NCBI RefSeq assembly: GCF_009363615.1
Contig: NZ_CP045384.1
Span: 1,114,501-1,178,500, forward strand
Length of the DNA stretch: 64,000 nucleotides
Direction of reading: 5' to 3'
From: Ruegeria sp. THAF33
GTDB taxonomy: Bacteria; Pseudomonadota; Alphaproteobacteria; Rhodobacterales; Rhodobacteraceae
The position numbers and the translations under genes were made by a program. Numbering within the stretch: position 1 is the first letter of the stretch; the number at the start of each line of letters is the position of its first letter. The notes below the pieces were generated by a model. It was not told where the DNA came from. It did no database searches and saw only the letters and a program-made list of their open reading frames with translations. This document shows, piece after piece, positions 50,853 through 59,948 of the stretch.

Positions 50853-51613
50853 ATCTGCGCGCTGATGGCAAGCAGAAACGCGATCTCGGCCAGTTGTTGC
50901 GATGCCCCAAGTATGTCCCCGGTCTGGCCGCCGATCTTCTTGCGCGCTGTCAGCGCCAAGATGGCAGCAACCGAGGCGGCAGAGAAGATGGCGGTGATCG
51001 CCGCACCCCCGCACAGGAAAACGGCGATTGGAGCGGCCAGGCCCAAGGACATGCTGACTGAAATCGCGCCGGGGGTTCCCACCGAATGGCTCAGCCCCGA
51101 TTTTCTGGCGTTTGGCAGGGATGCCATCAAAACCGGCATCAGGGCGCGTGAGAACATGCAGGCTGCCAGAATCGCCCAAATCGACCCGGTTGCCAAAATT
51201 GTGGCAACTGCCGAAACACGAGCAAGCTGAGAAAAAACCAAAGCGAGAACACCATAGGTTCCGATCTGGCTGTCTTTCATGATTTCAAGTCGACGTTCAG
51301 CGGTGAACCCGCCCCAGAGGCCGTCGAACGTATCGGCCAGACCGTCCTCGTGCATCGCGCCCGTCGTCATGATCAACGTTGCAACCAATAGGGCCGCGGC
51401 AACAAAAGGGGGCAGATGAAAGACCATTGCCATCCATCCGACCAGACAGGCAATCGCTCCGACGGCCAGCCCGGCGATGGGGAAGGCCCATGCCGCCTGT
51501 GCCTGCCGCTCGAATACAGGTTCGGGCAATCGGGGCAGGGGCAGGCGGGTCAACAGCACCAGAGCCAGCGGAATATCCCACAGGGAAAAGGGATTGGTGT
51601 CGTTTTTATGCAC
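50849..51613 (-). CDS. cobS: adenosylcobinamide-GDP ribazoletransferase
   Basis: 254 residues from GTG at 51613 (HKNDTNPFSLWDIPLALVLLTRLPLPRLP). It joins alpha-ribazole to adenosylcobinamide-GDP, the last assembly step of cobalamin, at the inner membrane. The family acidic motif lies in TGAMHEDGLADTFDGLWGG, and several helices follow. A much longer upstream frame exists but is only the antisense shadow of cobT. It diverges from cobT, 79 bases apart, so the two share a promoter region. Confidence 0.95.
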   Translation of the reverse strand: MHKNDTNPFSLWDIPLALVLLTRLPLPRLPEPVFERQAQAAWAFPIAGLAVGAIACLVGWMAMVFHLPPFVAAALLVATLIMTTGAMHEDGLADTFDGLWGGFTAERRLEIMKDSQIGTYGVLALVFSQLARVSAVATILATGSIWAILAACMFSRALMPVLMASLPNARKSGLSHSVGTPGAISVSMSLGLAAPIAVFLCGGAAITAIFSAASVAAILALTARKKIGGQTGDILGASQQLAEIAFLLAISAQI

Positions 51614-51691
51614 GCCCGTGCCTTTCGGGGTCTTGTTGGTTTCGATGCTTCGGTTAAACACACAGGACCACTCTGATGCAATGAGGCTTTC

Positions 51692-52702
51692 ATGTTGCCT
51701 GAACTGAATGATTTGAACGCGTTCCGTGCTGCGCTTGCAGCGGCTCCCGGGCCGGATGCCACCGCGGCACAGGGCGCGGCAGAGCGAAACGGACAACTGA
51801 CGAAACCCCCGGGTGCGCTGGGGCGACTTGAAGACTTGGCAATCTGGTACGCTGGATGGCGAGGAGATGCCCGGCCACAGATCACGGCGCCACAGGTCAT
51901 CGTCTTTGCCGGAAACCATGGAGTCACCGCACAGGGGGTCTCGGCTTTTCCGTCGGAAGTGACCGTGCAAATGGTGATGAACTTCGAACATGGCGGTGCG
52001 GCGATCAACCAACTGGCCCGGGCGGCGGGTGCGGCGATGGATGTACACGCACTGGATCTGGACAACCCGACCGCAGATTTCACCCAGGCACCGGCCATGA
52101 CGGAAGCCGAACTGCTGGATGCGCTGCGCACCGGCTGGCAGGCCGTGGACCCGCAGGCTGATCTGTTGGTCGTGGGCGAGATGGGCATTGGCAACACGAC
52201 CCCGGCAGCCGCCATTGCCTGCGCGCTGTTCGGCGGTGACGCGGCCGATTGGACAGGTCGCGGGACAGGCGTCGATGATGCAGGGCTGACCAACAAGACC
52301 CGCGTTGTGGCCGAAGGTGTAGCGTTGCACAAGTCAGAGGACGGCCTTGAAATCCTGCGCTGCCTCGGAGGTCGTGAGATCGCGGCGATGGCAGGGGCGA
52401 TTGCCGCCGCGCGGATATTGCGCATTCCTGTGATCCTTGACGGTTTTATCTGTACCGCCGCCGCTGCCTGCCTGTGGAGGCTGTCGGACACCGCGCTGGA
52501 TCACGCCGTGGCCGGCCACCAAAGCGCCGAGGCCGCACACGGTGCCGTATTGGCGAAGCTGGGCAAGGAACCGCTGCTGAGTCTTGGTCTTCGGCTGGGC
52601 GAAGGGTCGGGCGGGGCACTGGCGATCAATATTCTCAAAAGCGCCGTGGCCTGCCATTCCGGTATGGCAACCTTTGCCGAGGCAGGAGTGTCTGACGGTT
52701 GA
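51692..52702 (+). CDS. cobT: nicotinate-nucleotide-dimethylbenzimidazole phosphoribosyltransferase
   Basis: 336 residues. It makes alpha-ribazole phosphate for the lower ligand of cobalamin. Visible blocks: [43 protein letters not shown], the glycine-rich [21 protein letters not shown] and the late [24 protein letters not shown] segment with the catalytic Glu. It feeds CobS, encoded next door on the other strand. No cobalamin riboswitch fits in the 78-base gap. Confidence 0.96.
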   Translation: MLPELNDLNAFRAALAAAPGPDATAAQGAAERNGQLTKPPGALGRLEDLAIWYAGWRGDARPQITAPQVIVFAGNHGVTAQGVSAFPSEVTVQMVMNFEHGGAAINQLARAAGAAMDVHALDLDNPTADFTQAPAMTEAELLDALRTGWQAVDPQADLLVVGEMGIGNTTPAAAIACALFGGDAADWTGRGTGVDDAGLTNKTRVVAEGVALHKSEDGLEILRCLGGREIAAMAGAIAAARILRIPVILDGFICTAAAACLWRLSDTALDHAVAGHQSAEAAHGAVLAKLGKEPLLSLGLRLGEGSGGALAINILKSAVACHSGMATFAEAGVSDG

Positions 52703-52708
52703 TTCATT

Positions 52709-52738
52709 GCCTGACCCGGGCACAGGCTTGGGTCAGGC
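52709..52738. terminator. hairpin between cobT and the Kef-type gene
   Basis: GCCTGACCC and GGGTCAGGC, a perfect 9-base inverted repeat 12 bases apart between convergent genes, overlapping the antiporter's stop codon. No T-run. Confidence 0.45.
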
Positions 52739-54613
52739 GGACTTCTTGGCGTGTTTTTCGGCCAGCTCAAGCAGCGCGGTTTCCAAATCTTTTTCCAGCT
52801 GCTGTGCACGCTCGATGTATTTCTTGTTTTCGGCAGTTGGCAGACCCGGGACCCATAGTTCGGCGAGATCGCGAACAGACATCCGGTCATGGTGATAAAA
52901 GGTCTGTTCCGCCTGTGCGGCCTCGTACTCACTTAGCCCGACATTCTCCAGAACATAGCGGCCTGCGCGCAATGAGCTGTCGAAAAGTTCCCGCACGATG
53001 TCGTTGGCGCCAGCCTGATAGAGCTCGTACACATGCGTCCGGTCGCGGGCGCGGGCGATGATGTGAAGGTCAGGGCGCTGCCGTCTGGCATACCCGACAA
53101 GCCGCGTGACTTGCTTGTGGTCATCCATGGCGGCGACAAGGACCGACGCTTTTTCCAACCCCGCAGCGCGCAGCAATTCAGGGCGTGTAGGATCGCCCAG
53201 AAACCCTTTGACGCCGAAACGGCGCATCAACTGAATGGTTTCGATATCGTGGTCCAGTACAACCGTCTTGAACCCGCTGGCCCGCACCAGCCGGTTTACA
53301 ATCTGCCCGAACCGACCAATCCCGGCGATGATGACGGGGCCTTTTTCGTCAATTTCGTCCGGCACAGGTTCTTTGGAAGTGTCGCCGATCTTTCGCGACA
53401 GAAGATCGTAGATGATAAACAGAAGCGGTGTGATCAGCATCGTCAAAGCGATGATCATCAGCAGTTTTTGGGACAGGTCGGGGGGGATGACATTCTGTTG
53501 CGTGGAAAATGCCAGCAGAACAAAACCAAACTCACCCGCTTGCGCCAAGCCCAAGGTAAACAGCCAGTGATCGCGCCCACGCAACTTGAAGGCCTTGCCC
53601 ACAAGATACAGGATGATCCCTTTTGCAAGGATCAAAAGAAGCGCCAGACCGATCAGGTCAAGGGGATCATCAAAGAAATAGGCAACATCAATACCGGCAC
53701 CGACCGTGATGAAGAAAAGCCCAAGCAAAAGCCCTTTGAATGGCTCAAGGTCGCTTTCCATTTCATGTCTGAACTCGGAACTGGCCAGAACCACGCCCGC
53801 CAGGAAGGCGCCCAGGGCAGGGGACAGTCCGACGAGGGTCATCAGGAAGGAAATCCCGACCACGATCATAAGCGCCAGGGCGGTATACATCTCGCGCAGG
53901 CGGGTCGCGTGGATGAAGCGAAACAGCGGGCGGGTCAGGTAGACACCGGCCAGAATGACAAACACCACTGCCCCGATCGTAACCAGCGTGACGGCCCAAC
54001 CCGGCAGACCTTCGACCAGAGAAAGGCTGTGATGGTCCGCGCCGTGAAGTTCTCCGGCCCCGCGGTCAATCGAACCATCCGATTCGATATGTGGCATGGC
54101 CGGCAAGGCCAGAAGTGGAAGCAAGGCCAAGATCGGAATGACCGCTATGTCCTGCGTCAGCAGCACCGAAAACGTAGCTCGACCGCCATTTGTTCGCATC
54201 AGGCCCTTTTCCGAAAGAGTCTGAAGAACGATTGCCGTGGATGACAGCGACAAGGTCAGCCCTACGGCCAGGGCGACCGACCAGGGGTGGTTGGCGTACA
54301 TTGCCACGGCAGCGATCGCAGCCGTCGACAACGCAACCTGCAACCCGCCCAACCCCAGCAACTTGTCGCGCATATCCCACAGGGCGCGCGGCTCCAGTTC
54401 CAGACCGATCAGGAACAGCATCATCACCACACCGAATTCGGCAACGTGCTGAAGGTTTTCCGTTTCCGCGCCGACAAGCCCAAGAACAGGTCCAATGATG
54501 ATCCCGGCGGCCAGGTATCCCAGCACCGACCCCAGCCCCAGCCGTGCAGACAGGGGAACGGCGATGACCGCCGCTGCCAGATAGATCGAAGCCTGATATA
54601 GGAATACGTCCAT
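52733..54613 (-). CDS. Kef-type cation:proton antiporter (CPA2) with RCK domain
   Basis: 626 residues. The first 390 form about 12 membrane helices of the CPA2 exchanger fold, with GLELEPRALWDMRDKLLGLGGLQ and GAFLAGVVLASSEF typical of KefB/KefC. A cytoplasmic RCK/TrkA-N domain follows: GPVIIAGIGRFGQIVNRLVRASGFKTVVLDHD, a Rossmann nucleotide-binding motif, then VLVAAMDDHKQVTRLVGYARR. A helical C-terminal tail ends it. It probably exchanges K+ for H+ under nucleotide or glutathione-adduct control; the ancillary KefF/KefG protein is absent here. GAGAGGACACCT precedes the ATG. Confidence 0.94.
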   Translation of the reverse strand: MDVFLYQASIYLAAAVIAVPLSARLGLGSVLGYLAAGIIIGPVLGLVGAETENLQHVAEFGVVMMLFLIGLELEPRALWDMRDKLLGLGGLQVALSTAAIAAVAMYANHPWSVALAVGLTLSLSSTAIVLQTLSEKGLMRTNGGRATFSVLLTQDIAVIPILALLPLLALPAMPHIESDGSIDRGAGELHGADHHSLSLVEGLPGWAVTLVTIGAVVFVILAGVYLTRPLFRFIHATRLREMYTALALMIVVGISFLMTLVGLSPALGAFLAGVVLASSEFRHEMESDLEPFKGLLLGLFFITVGAGIDVAYFFDDPLDLIGLALLLILAKGIILYLVGKAFKLRGRDHWLFTLGLAQAGEFGFVLLAFSTQQNVIPPDLSQKLLMIIALTMLITPLLFIIYDLLSRKIGDTSKEPVPDEIDEKGPVIIAGIGRFGQIVNRLVRASGFKTVVLDHDIETIQLMRRFGVKGFLGDPTRPELLRAAGLEKASVLVAAMDDHKQVTRLVGYARRQRPDLHIIARARDRTHVYELYQAGANDIVRELFDSSLRAGRYVLENVGLSEYEAAQAEQTFYHHDRMSVRDLAELWVPGLPTAENKKYIERAQQLEKDLETALLELAEKHAKKSA

Positions 54614-54633
54614 AGGTGTCCTCTCGGGCCCGT

Positions 54634-55089
54634 TCAGGTGGGCAGGGGGGCGTCGCGTTTCAGTTGGTCCATTACGATCTGGCTATGGACCCTTGCAACG
54701 GCAGGATGCGGCAGGATGACCGAATGTAGCAAGCTGTTGAGCGCGGAAAGATCGTCACAATAGATGTGCAGCAGGTAATCTGCCTCTCCGGTCATCGTCC
54801 ATGCGCTGGTAATTTCGGGGCGGGTGTCGACCATGCGGGCGAAGCTTGCAGATTGTTCAGGGCCATGTGTCCCCAGATGGACTTGAACAAAGCCTTGCAC
54901 TTGCAGACCCAGTTTCAACGGGTCCAGCCGGGCGGCATACCCGGTGATGTACCCTTCGGCTTCAAGCCGCTGGCGGCGGCGCCCTGCCTGACTGGGCGAC
55001 AGGTTCAGCATTTCGCCCAGTTGGTGCGCGGTCAGGTGTGCGTCCTTTTGCAAGGCGGAAAGCAATCGCTTGTCGGTCGCGTCCAGCAT
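54634..55089 (-). CDS. Lrp/AsnC-family transcriptional regulator
   Basis: 151 residues from MLDATDKRLLSALQKDAHLTAHQLGEMLNLSPSQAGRRRQRLEAEG, which holds the helix-turn-helix. The second half (about 60-150) is the RAM ligand domain, with ARMVDTRPEITSAWTMTGEADYLLHIYCDDLSALNSLLHSVILPHPAVARVHSQIVMD. The frame continues far upstream but without family similarity. It diverges from hppD with 147 bases between starts, so it most likely regulates tyrosine breakdown in response to an amino acid. Confidence 0.94.
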   Translation of the reverse strand: MLDATDKRLLSALQKDAHLTAHQLGEMLNLSPSQAGRRRQRLEAEGYITGYAARLDPLKLGLQVQGFVQVHLGTHGPEQSASFARMVDTRPEITSAWTMTGEADYLLHIYCDDLSALNSLLHSVILPHPAVARVHSQIVMDQLKRDAPLPT

Positions 55090-55121
55090 GTGCGGAAAAA
55101 TCCTGCCTTTATTAACTTTTA

Positions 55122-55136
55122 TGCGCGTTTTGCGCA
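55122..55136. promoter_or_regulatory. Lrp-type operator dyad in the hppD/Lrp divergent promoter
   Basis: TGCGC-GTTTT-GCGCA, a 5-base inverted repeat with a 5-base centre. A further ATGCGCAG half-site lies about 30 bases on. Position and 15-base size suit an Lrp/AsnC dimer. Confidence 0.45.
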
Positions 55137-55236
55137 CCCATCGGCAGTTTACACGAAAACAATGCGCAGAAACAGCGTCACAAAAGTCATATTTTTGAAT
55201 CAGCAAAGAAATTCCTGTTTTTGAAGGAGACGCGCC

Positions 55237-56334
55237 ATGGGTCCTTTCCCACACAACGCCCCGAAATCTGTTATCAGCGAAGAAAACCCTGCCGGTACCG
55301 ATGGGTTTGAATTCGTCGAGTTTGCTCATCCTGAACCGCAGGAGCTGCGTGATCTGTTCTCGAAGATGGGGTTTGACCTGGTGGCCCGCCAAAAAGAAAA
55401 ACCCGCCGTCGAGCTGTGGCAGCAAGGGGATGTCACCTATATCCTGAACGCGGATCCCGACAGCTTTGCCGCGAGGTTCGTGGATGAACACGGCCCTTGC
55501 GCGCCATCCATGGGGTGGCGCGTTGTTGACGCGCAAAAGGCCTATGACCATGCCGTATCGAAAGGTGCAGAACCTTACGACGGCGCTGACAAAACCATGA
55601 ATGTGCCTGCGATCAAGGGCATCGGCGGATCATTGATCTATTTTATCGATCAATATTACGACACATCGCCATACAATCAGGAATTCGAGTGGATCAAGGA
55701 ATCCAAACCACGGGGTGTGGGTTTCTTCTATCTCGATCACCTGACGCACAACGTCTACAAGGGCAACATGGACAAGTGGTTCAAGTTCTACGGCGACCTG
55801 TTCAACTTCCGTGAAATTCGTTTCTTTGACATTCAGGGCAAGTTCACCGGGTTGTACAGCCGGGCGCTGACGTCTCCTTGTGGTCGTATCCGCATCCCGA
55901 TCAACGAAGACCGCGGTGAGACGGGGCAAATCGTGTCTTACCTGAAGAAATACAAAGGTGAAGGCATTCAGCATATTGCTGTCGGCAGTGACGATATTTA
56001 CGCCTCGACCGATGCAATTGCGGAAAACGGCCTGAAATTCATGCCGGGCCCGAACAAGGCATATTACGAGATGTCCAAGACCCGTGTGGCCGGCCACGAG
56101 GAACCGTTGGACCGGATGATGAAACACGGCATCCTGATCGATGGTGAAGGCGTTGTCGACGGTGGTGAGACCCGGATTCTGCTACAGATTTTCTCGAAAA
56201 CCGTCATCGGACCGATCTTCTTCGAGTTCATTCAGCGCAAGGGCGACGACGGTTTCGGCGAGGGAAATTTCCAGGCGCTATTCGAATCCATCGAACGCGA
56301 ACAGATCGAAAGCGGCGAGATTTCCGCAGCCTGA
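55237..56334 (+). CDS. hppD: 4-hydroxyphenylpyruvate dioxygenase
   Basis: 365 residues. It converts 4-hydroxyphenylpyruvate to homogentisate in tyrosine degradation, with Fe(II). Two vicinal-oxygen-chelate domains. The iron ligands are His in FFYLDHLTHNVYKG, His in GIQHIAVGSDDIYAS and Glu in IGPIFFEFIQRKGDDGFGEGNF, which also carries the C-terminal family block. Length fits. GAAGGAGACGCGCC precedes the ATG. Homogentisate dioxygenase is not in the window. An Lrp-type regulator is divergent upstream. Confidence 0.98.
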   Translation: MGPFPHNAPKSVISEENPAGTDGFEFVEFAHPEPQELRDLFSKMGFDLVARQKEKPAVELWQQGDVTYILNADPDSFAARFVDEHGPCAPSMGWRVVDAQKAYDHAVSKGAEPYDGADKTMNVPAIKGIGGSLIYFIDQYYDTSPYNQEFEWIKESKPRGVGFFYLDHLTHNVYKGNMDKWFKFYGDLFNFREIRFFDIQGKFTGLYSRALTSPCGRIRIPINEDRGETGQIVSYLKKYKGEGIQHIAVGSDDIYASTDAIAENGLKFMPGPNKAYYEMSKTRVAGHEEPLDRMMKHGILIDGEGVVDGGETRILLQIFSKTVIGPIFFEFIQRKGDDGFGEGNFQALFESIEREQIESGEISAA

Positions 56335-56423
56335 TTGCAACGCACTGACACGCCGGGGGCAGTTCATCTGCCTTCGGCGCTTTCATGTGATGGTTGGTGC
56401 GTCAGAAGATCGATTGCCGGTTT

Positions 56424-58373
56424 TCAGCTGCGCGGCATCGCAAGGGTCACGTTGCGGCCCTTTTTCTGATATCGAAGCTCACTGTCGCTGATCGCGATCA
56501 CTTTCCCGCCATCAAGGCGGTCTCCGACTTTCAGCTTTTTGTAACGCCCGCTGGGAAGCCGCACCAATGCGCGTCTGTTGGCTGGCGTTCCGTAGACCCC
56601 GATCAGGTTCAATCTGCGTAGGTTGATTGCGTTGTCGATCGTGGCTTGTCGTGCGACCGACGCGGTCGAAGGGATTTTGGGTGCGACGGTCTTTGGTTGG
56701 AACGATCCTGCTTCATCGGATTTCTGATCCAATGCTGCTGTGGACCCAAGATTCGAACTGTTTGAAACAGTTGATTTGGCAGGGGCCAATCCGGCAGGGC
56801 GGGATTTGGGGCGCGGTACTCTTACGACAGCCAAGGCCGTTGGTGCATCATCGACCTGTGGCTTGGTCTGAAGGCTTTCCGGGCGCGCTTTCGGCCGCTT
56901 GGATGCCAATTCCTCCAATGACCGGCCACCCAGTTGACCGCGCTCGAAATTCTCGACCAGATCAGCAGGGCGTGGCTTGGGTCGAATGCCTGCCAATCTG
57001 TCGTCGACCTCGTCGACCACCGGTTCTTCTTCGAAACGAACCGGAGTTTCAGGCGGAACCTTGGATGGGCGCCCCAGATAAACAACAACCCCCTCCGGAT
57101 TTACGGTGCCTTCCGGTGTTGGCACGACCAAGCCGTTCTCATCCAGATCAAACCGAGTGCCCGCAATGTTGGGGGATACGTCGGGTTCAAAAGGAGCGTC
57201 GGTGTCAAAACTGGGGTCGGGCGGTAGGGCAACCGCATCCTCGAACAGATCGGCGTTGTCGAGTGATGCCAGATACAATTCCTGCGGTTCAACAGTTTCG
57301 GGTATTTCCGGTGCCGCTGGCGCTGTCGTGCTTATGCCCGTAACGGCCTCGACGCTTCTTTGCGTCTCGGGGTCCTGAGCGACGGATTCCACCGCGGTAG
57401 GGGCAACTTTGAGGGCCTCCAGAATGGCTGCATCTGTGGCAGTCAGATCCGGCTGCGTGCCGGTCTCGGTTTCCGAGGCCTCGTTCGCAGGCTCTTCGGC
57501 GTCATCGGTCGCAAGGTCCGGAACGACTTGTTGCGGGGTTTCCAGCGCAGCCGTGTCCAGTTCTGGTTCAGGCAGGGGCTCTGCGGCCGGTTCAGAAGTT
57601 GAAACCGCAACCTGCGCCGGGCTCTGTTCGGCCTGATCCTGTTCAGGGTCGGACCCCGATGCCAGCCATACGCCAACAAGCCCACCTACGAGAAGCACAG
57701 CGGCAAAGACCGGAATGGCAGACCGGTTTACCCTTGAAGATGCATCAAGGCTTTTCGCTGTTTCCCGGGGTACTCGGAAAGCCTCGGGCGCGGCGGTGCC
57801 GGCAATCGGATGGGTGGGCAGGCCGGAATCATCAGCCTGTTCAACTGCGTCCATTTCCACCGGAGATGGCTGGTTTTCCGGGTGTGACAGATCGGAAGCG
57901 TCCGAGGTTTCGCGAAACAACGCCTCGCGCGGGAACGCGCCCTCTTTGTCTTCGGCAGTGAACGCCACCACCACAAAACCATGTTCCGAGGCAAAGGTCC
58001 GTGCTTCGGCCAGAGTTTCAACCGCCACGGCAGCAACATAGGTCGTGTCACCTTCGGTGTGACTGTCATAACTCAGTTCCGACAGGGCGTAAGGCGTGGC
58101 CTCAGTCAGCGCAGTTTCGATACGTTCCGTCCGGTCTTGCGGTGGCACCCCATCGGTCGAAAGCTGTAGAAACCGAACCTGATCTTCTGGCAGCACGAGC
58201 TTGCAGCTCAGATCATTTTCCAGCGCAAATGCCTTTTCCCGTAACGCCTGTATCTGTGCGGACAAGTCCGGAACATCCAGCGGAATCGTACCGACGACAA
58301 ACCAGTCGTCATCGGAGCGGTGGTGCAGTGTTATTCCGGTCGCAGAAAAAGACAGCGCAAAGGCGGGTTTCAT
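56424..58373 (-). CDS. fused GspL/PilM-like and PilP/GspC-like membrane protein
   Basis: 649 residues. The N-terminal part (about 1-160) is an actin-like GspL/PilM-type domain: AFALSFSATGITLHHR, KLVLPEDQVRFLQLST and YALSELSYDSHTEGDTTYVAAVAVE. A single membrane helix follows (near 218-240, IPVFAAVLLVGGLVGVWLA). A long Pro/Glu/Thr-rich linker with repeats of the KPRP/RPKARP kind (ARKRPKARPESL, PRPKSRPAGL) precedes a C-terminal domain (about 575-649), LIGVYGTPANRRALVRLPSGRYKKLKVGDRLDGGKVIAISDSELRYQK, that reads like the homology region of PilP/GspC. No other type II or IV machinery is adjacent, so the partners lie elsewhere. Role is inferred. Confidence 0.78.
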   Translation of the reverse strand: MKPAFALSFSATGITLHHRSDDDWFVVGTIPLDVPDLSAQIQALREKAFALENDLSCKLVLPEDQVRFLQLSTDGVPPQDRTERIETALTEATPYALSELSYDSHTEGDTTYVAAVAVETLAEARTFASEHGFVVVAFTAEDKEGAFPREALFRETSDASDLSHPENQPSPVEMDAVEQADDSGLPTHPIAGTAAPEAFRVPRETAKSLDASSRVNRSAIPVFAAVLLVGGLVGVWLASGSDPEQDQAEQSPAQVAVSTSEPAAEPLPEPELDTAALETPQQVVPDLATDDAEEPANEASETETGTQPDLTATDAAILEALKVAPTAVESVAQDPETQRSVEAVTGISTTAPAAPEIPETVEPQELYLASLDNADLFEDAVALPPDPSFDTDAPFEPDVSPNIAGTRFDLDENGLVVPTPEGTVNPEGVVVYLGRPSKVPPETPVRFEEEPVVDEVDDRLAGIRPKPRPADLVENFERGQLGGRSLEELASKRPKARPESLQTKPQVDDAPTALAVVRVPRPKSRPAGLAPAKSTVSNSSNLGSTAALDQKSDEAGSFQPKTVAPKIPSTASVARQATIDNAINLRRLNLIGVYGTPANRRALVRLPSGRYKKLKVGDRLDGGKVIAISDSELRYQKKGRNVTLAMPRS

Positions 58374-58537
58374 ATTCCGGAGGAACCATAATTATCAATG
58401 TCAATGCAAACGACTTTGCGTTTGCAGACTGACATTAAAGCAGGAACCCGCCGAGGGAAAGAAAAAGGCGGTATCCCCTCTTGTATCGCAAGGGCCCGTC
58501 AACCCATCTAGAAGCAGAGTAATTTGGAGTGATAACC

Positions 58538-59233
58538 TTGAAGACATTCGCTTTTCTGGCCGCGATGATGGCGGCTGCGGCTGCCGGGGCCGCTCATGCG
58601 GAAGAACGTCGCATCAGCGTTGATGCAACCGGAACAGTGCAGATTGCGCCTGATATGGCGACGATAACCCTGGGCGTGACCAACGAAAACGCCGAAGCCT
58701 CGGCTGCGATGCAGGCGACGTCGGATGCCGTTTCCAAAGTCCTGGCGCGTCTGGCCGAGATGGGTATCGAAGATCGTGACGTCCAGACACGGGATCTGTC
58801 ATTGTCCCCCGTCTGGTCGGGTCGTCATGGACAGAATGGGGAGACACCCGAAATCACCGGCTTTACTGCGTCCAATCGCGTGTTTGTGCGTGTGCGCGAC
58901 CTGACCCAACTGGGGAAGATCATGGACGCGGTCATTCAGGACGGCGCCAATGATTTCGGGGGTTTGAGCTTTGGCGTGCAGGATCCCAACCCGATCGAGG
59001 CGCAGGCGCGTGCCAAGGCCGTTGGCGAAGCCACGGCCAAAGCACAGCAGTTAGCAGAGGCAGCGGGTGTGACGCTTGGTCCGGTTCAGTCGATCTCGGA
59101 ACAAACAGCTGGCATTCGTCCGATGGCAGAAATGCGCGCGCTGAGCATGGCGGATGCGGGTGGTGTTCCCGTTGCGGGAGGCGAGGTCTCGGTTTCCGTC
59201 AGTGTCTCGATGGAATTCGAGATTTCAGACTAA
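58538..59233 (+). CDS. SIMPL-domain (DUF541) periplasmic protein
   Basis: 231 residues from TTG at 58538. GGAG lies 8 bases before it, whereas an in-frame GTG at 58529 would overlap that ribosome site; the TTG also begins a clean signal peptide (KTFAFLAAMMAAAAAGAAHA). The mature protein matches SIMPL: ISVDATGTVQIAPDMATITLGVT, VQTRDLSLSPVWSG and a late ALSMADAGGVPVAGGEVSVSVSVSMEFEI. SIMPL proteins are periplasmic or cell-envelope, of poorly defined role, and form large oligomers. Divergent from the GspL-like gene. Confidence 0.92.
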   Translation: MKTFAFLAAMMAAAAAGAAHAEERRISVDATGTVQIAPDMATITLGVTNENAEASAAMQATSDAVSKVLARLAEMGIEDRDVQTRDLSLSPVWSGRHGQNGETPEITGFTASNRVFVRVRDLTQLGKIMDAVIQDGANDFGGLSFGVQDPNPIEAQARAKAVGEATAKAQQLAEAAGVTLGPVQSISEQTAGIRPMAEMRALSMADAGGVPVAGGEVSVSVSVSMEFEISD

Positions 59234-59235
59234 GA

Positions 59236-59946
59236 TCACGCTTTCGCACGGGCCATCAGCGGTTTGCGCTGCTGGCCCGTGCCGTCAAAATTGTCGGACG
59301 ACAGCCAGGCTTCGAATGCATCGCGAATGCGCGGCCATTCGGTGTCGATGATCGCGTACCATGCCGTGTCCCTGTTGCGGCCTTTGTAGTGGGTCGCCTG
59401 CCGAAACACCCCTTCGAAAGTAAATCCCAGCCGTTCAGCGGCATTGCGTGACGGTGCATTCAGTGCGTCGCATTTCCACTCGTATCGGCGATAGCCGAGC
59501 TCATCGAAAACCCGCTTCATCATGAGGTACATGACCTCGGTCGATTGCGGCTTGCGTTGCAGCAGCGGCGAGAAGTGGATGTGGCCGACTTCGATGGCAC
59601 CCGCTGCGGGTTCGATCCGAAGATAAGAGGCCATGCCCACCGGTACTTCGTCCGCATCCAATACGGTATGAAACATCGGGTCCGCATCCATGCAGTTGGC
59701 GCGGGCCCAGTCTTCAAATTCCGGTTCGCTGACAAACGGGCCATAGGGCAGGTATGTCCAGTTGCGGCCATCCCTGTCATTGGCAAACGCCCGAAAAAGT
59801 CCGGGCGCATGGCGATTCACATCCAGCGGCACGACAGAACAGTACCGGCCTTCCATCGGTGTATAAGGCGGCGTCGGGCGCGGAAAGTCACCCGACACCG
59901 GCAAACCGATGGGCTGGCCAAGGTCGTTTGTGTCGTGCCCGGCCAT
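59236..59946 (-). CDS. GNAT-family N-acetyltransferase (RimJ/RimL type)
   Basis: 236 residues. The GNAT fold has GRYCSVVPLDVNRHAPGLFRAF, a mid-region AIEVGHIHFSPLLQRKPQSTEVMYLMMKRVFDELGYRRYEWKCD containing the acetyl-CoA-binding loop, and LNAPSRNAAERLGFTFEGVFRQATHYKGRNRDTAWYAIID, the block typical of RimJ/RimL-type proteins that often acetylate ribosomal or antibiotic amines. It starts 2 bases after the metY stop and is co-transcribed with it. Target unknown. Confidence 0.92.
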   Translation of the reverse strand: MAGHDTNDLGQPIGLPVSGDFPRPTPPYTPMEGRYCSVVPLDVNRHAPGLFRAFANDRDGRNWTYLPYGPFVSEPEFEDWARANCMDADPMFHTVLDADEVPVGMASYLRIEPAAGAIEVGHIHFSPLLQRKPQSTEVMYLMMKRVFDELGYRRYEWKCDALNAPSRNAAERLGFTFEGVFRQATHYKGRNRDTAWYAIIDTEWPRIRDAFEAWLSSDNFDGTGQQRKPLMARAKA

Positions 59947-59948
59947 TG

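Noticed and set aside
51614..51691. Cobalamin riboswitch between cobS and cobT
   Set aside because: The 78-base gap is too short for the B12 riboswitch, and no B12-box sequence was seen.
51614..52330. N-terminal extension of the cobS frame
   Set aside because: It is antisense to cobT; CobS similarity begins at the GTG at 51613.
53033..54244. 403-codon open frame opposite the Kef-type gene
   Set aside because: Antisense shadow with no family features.
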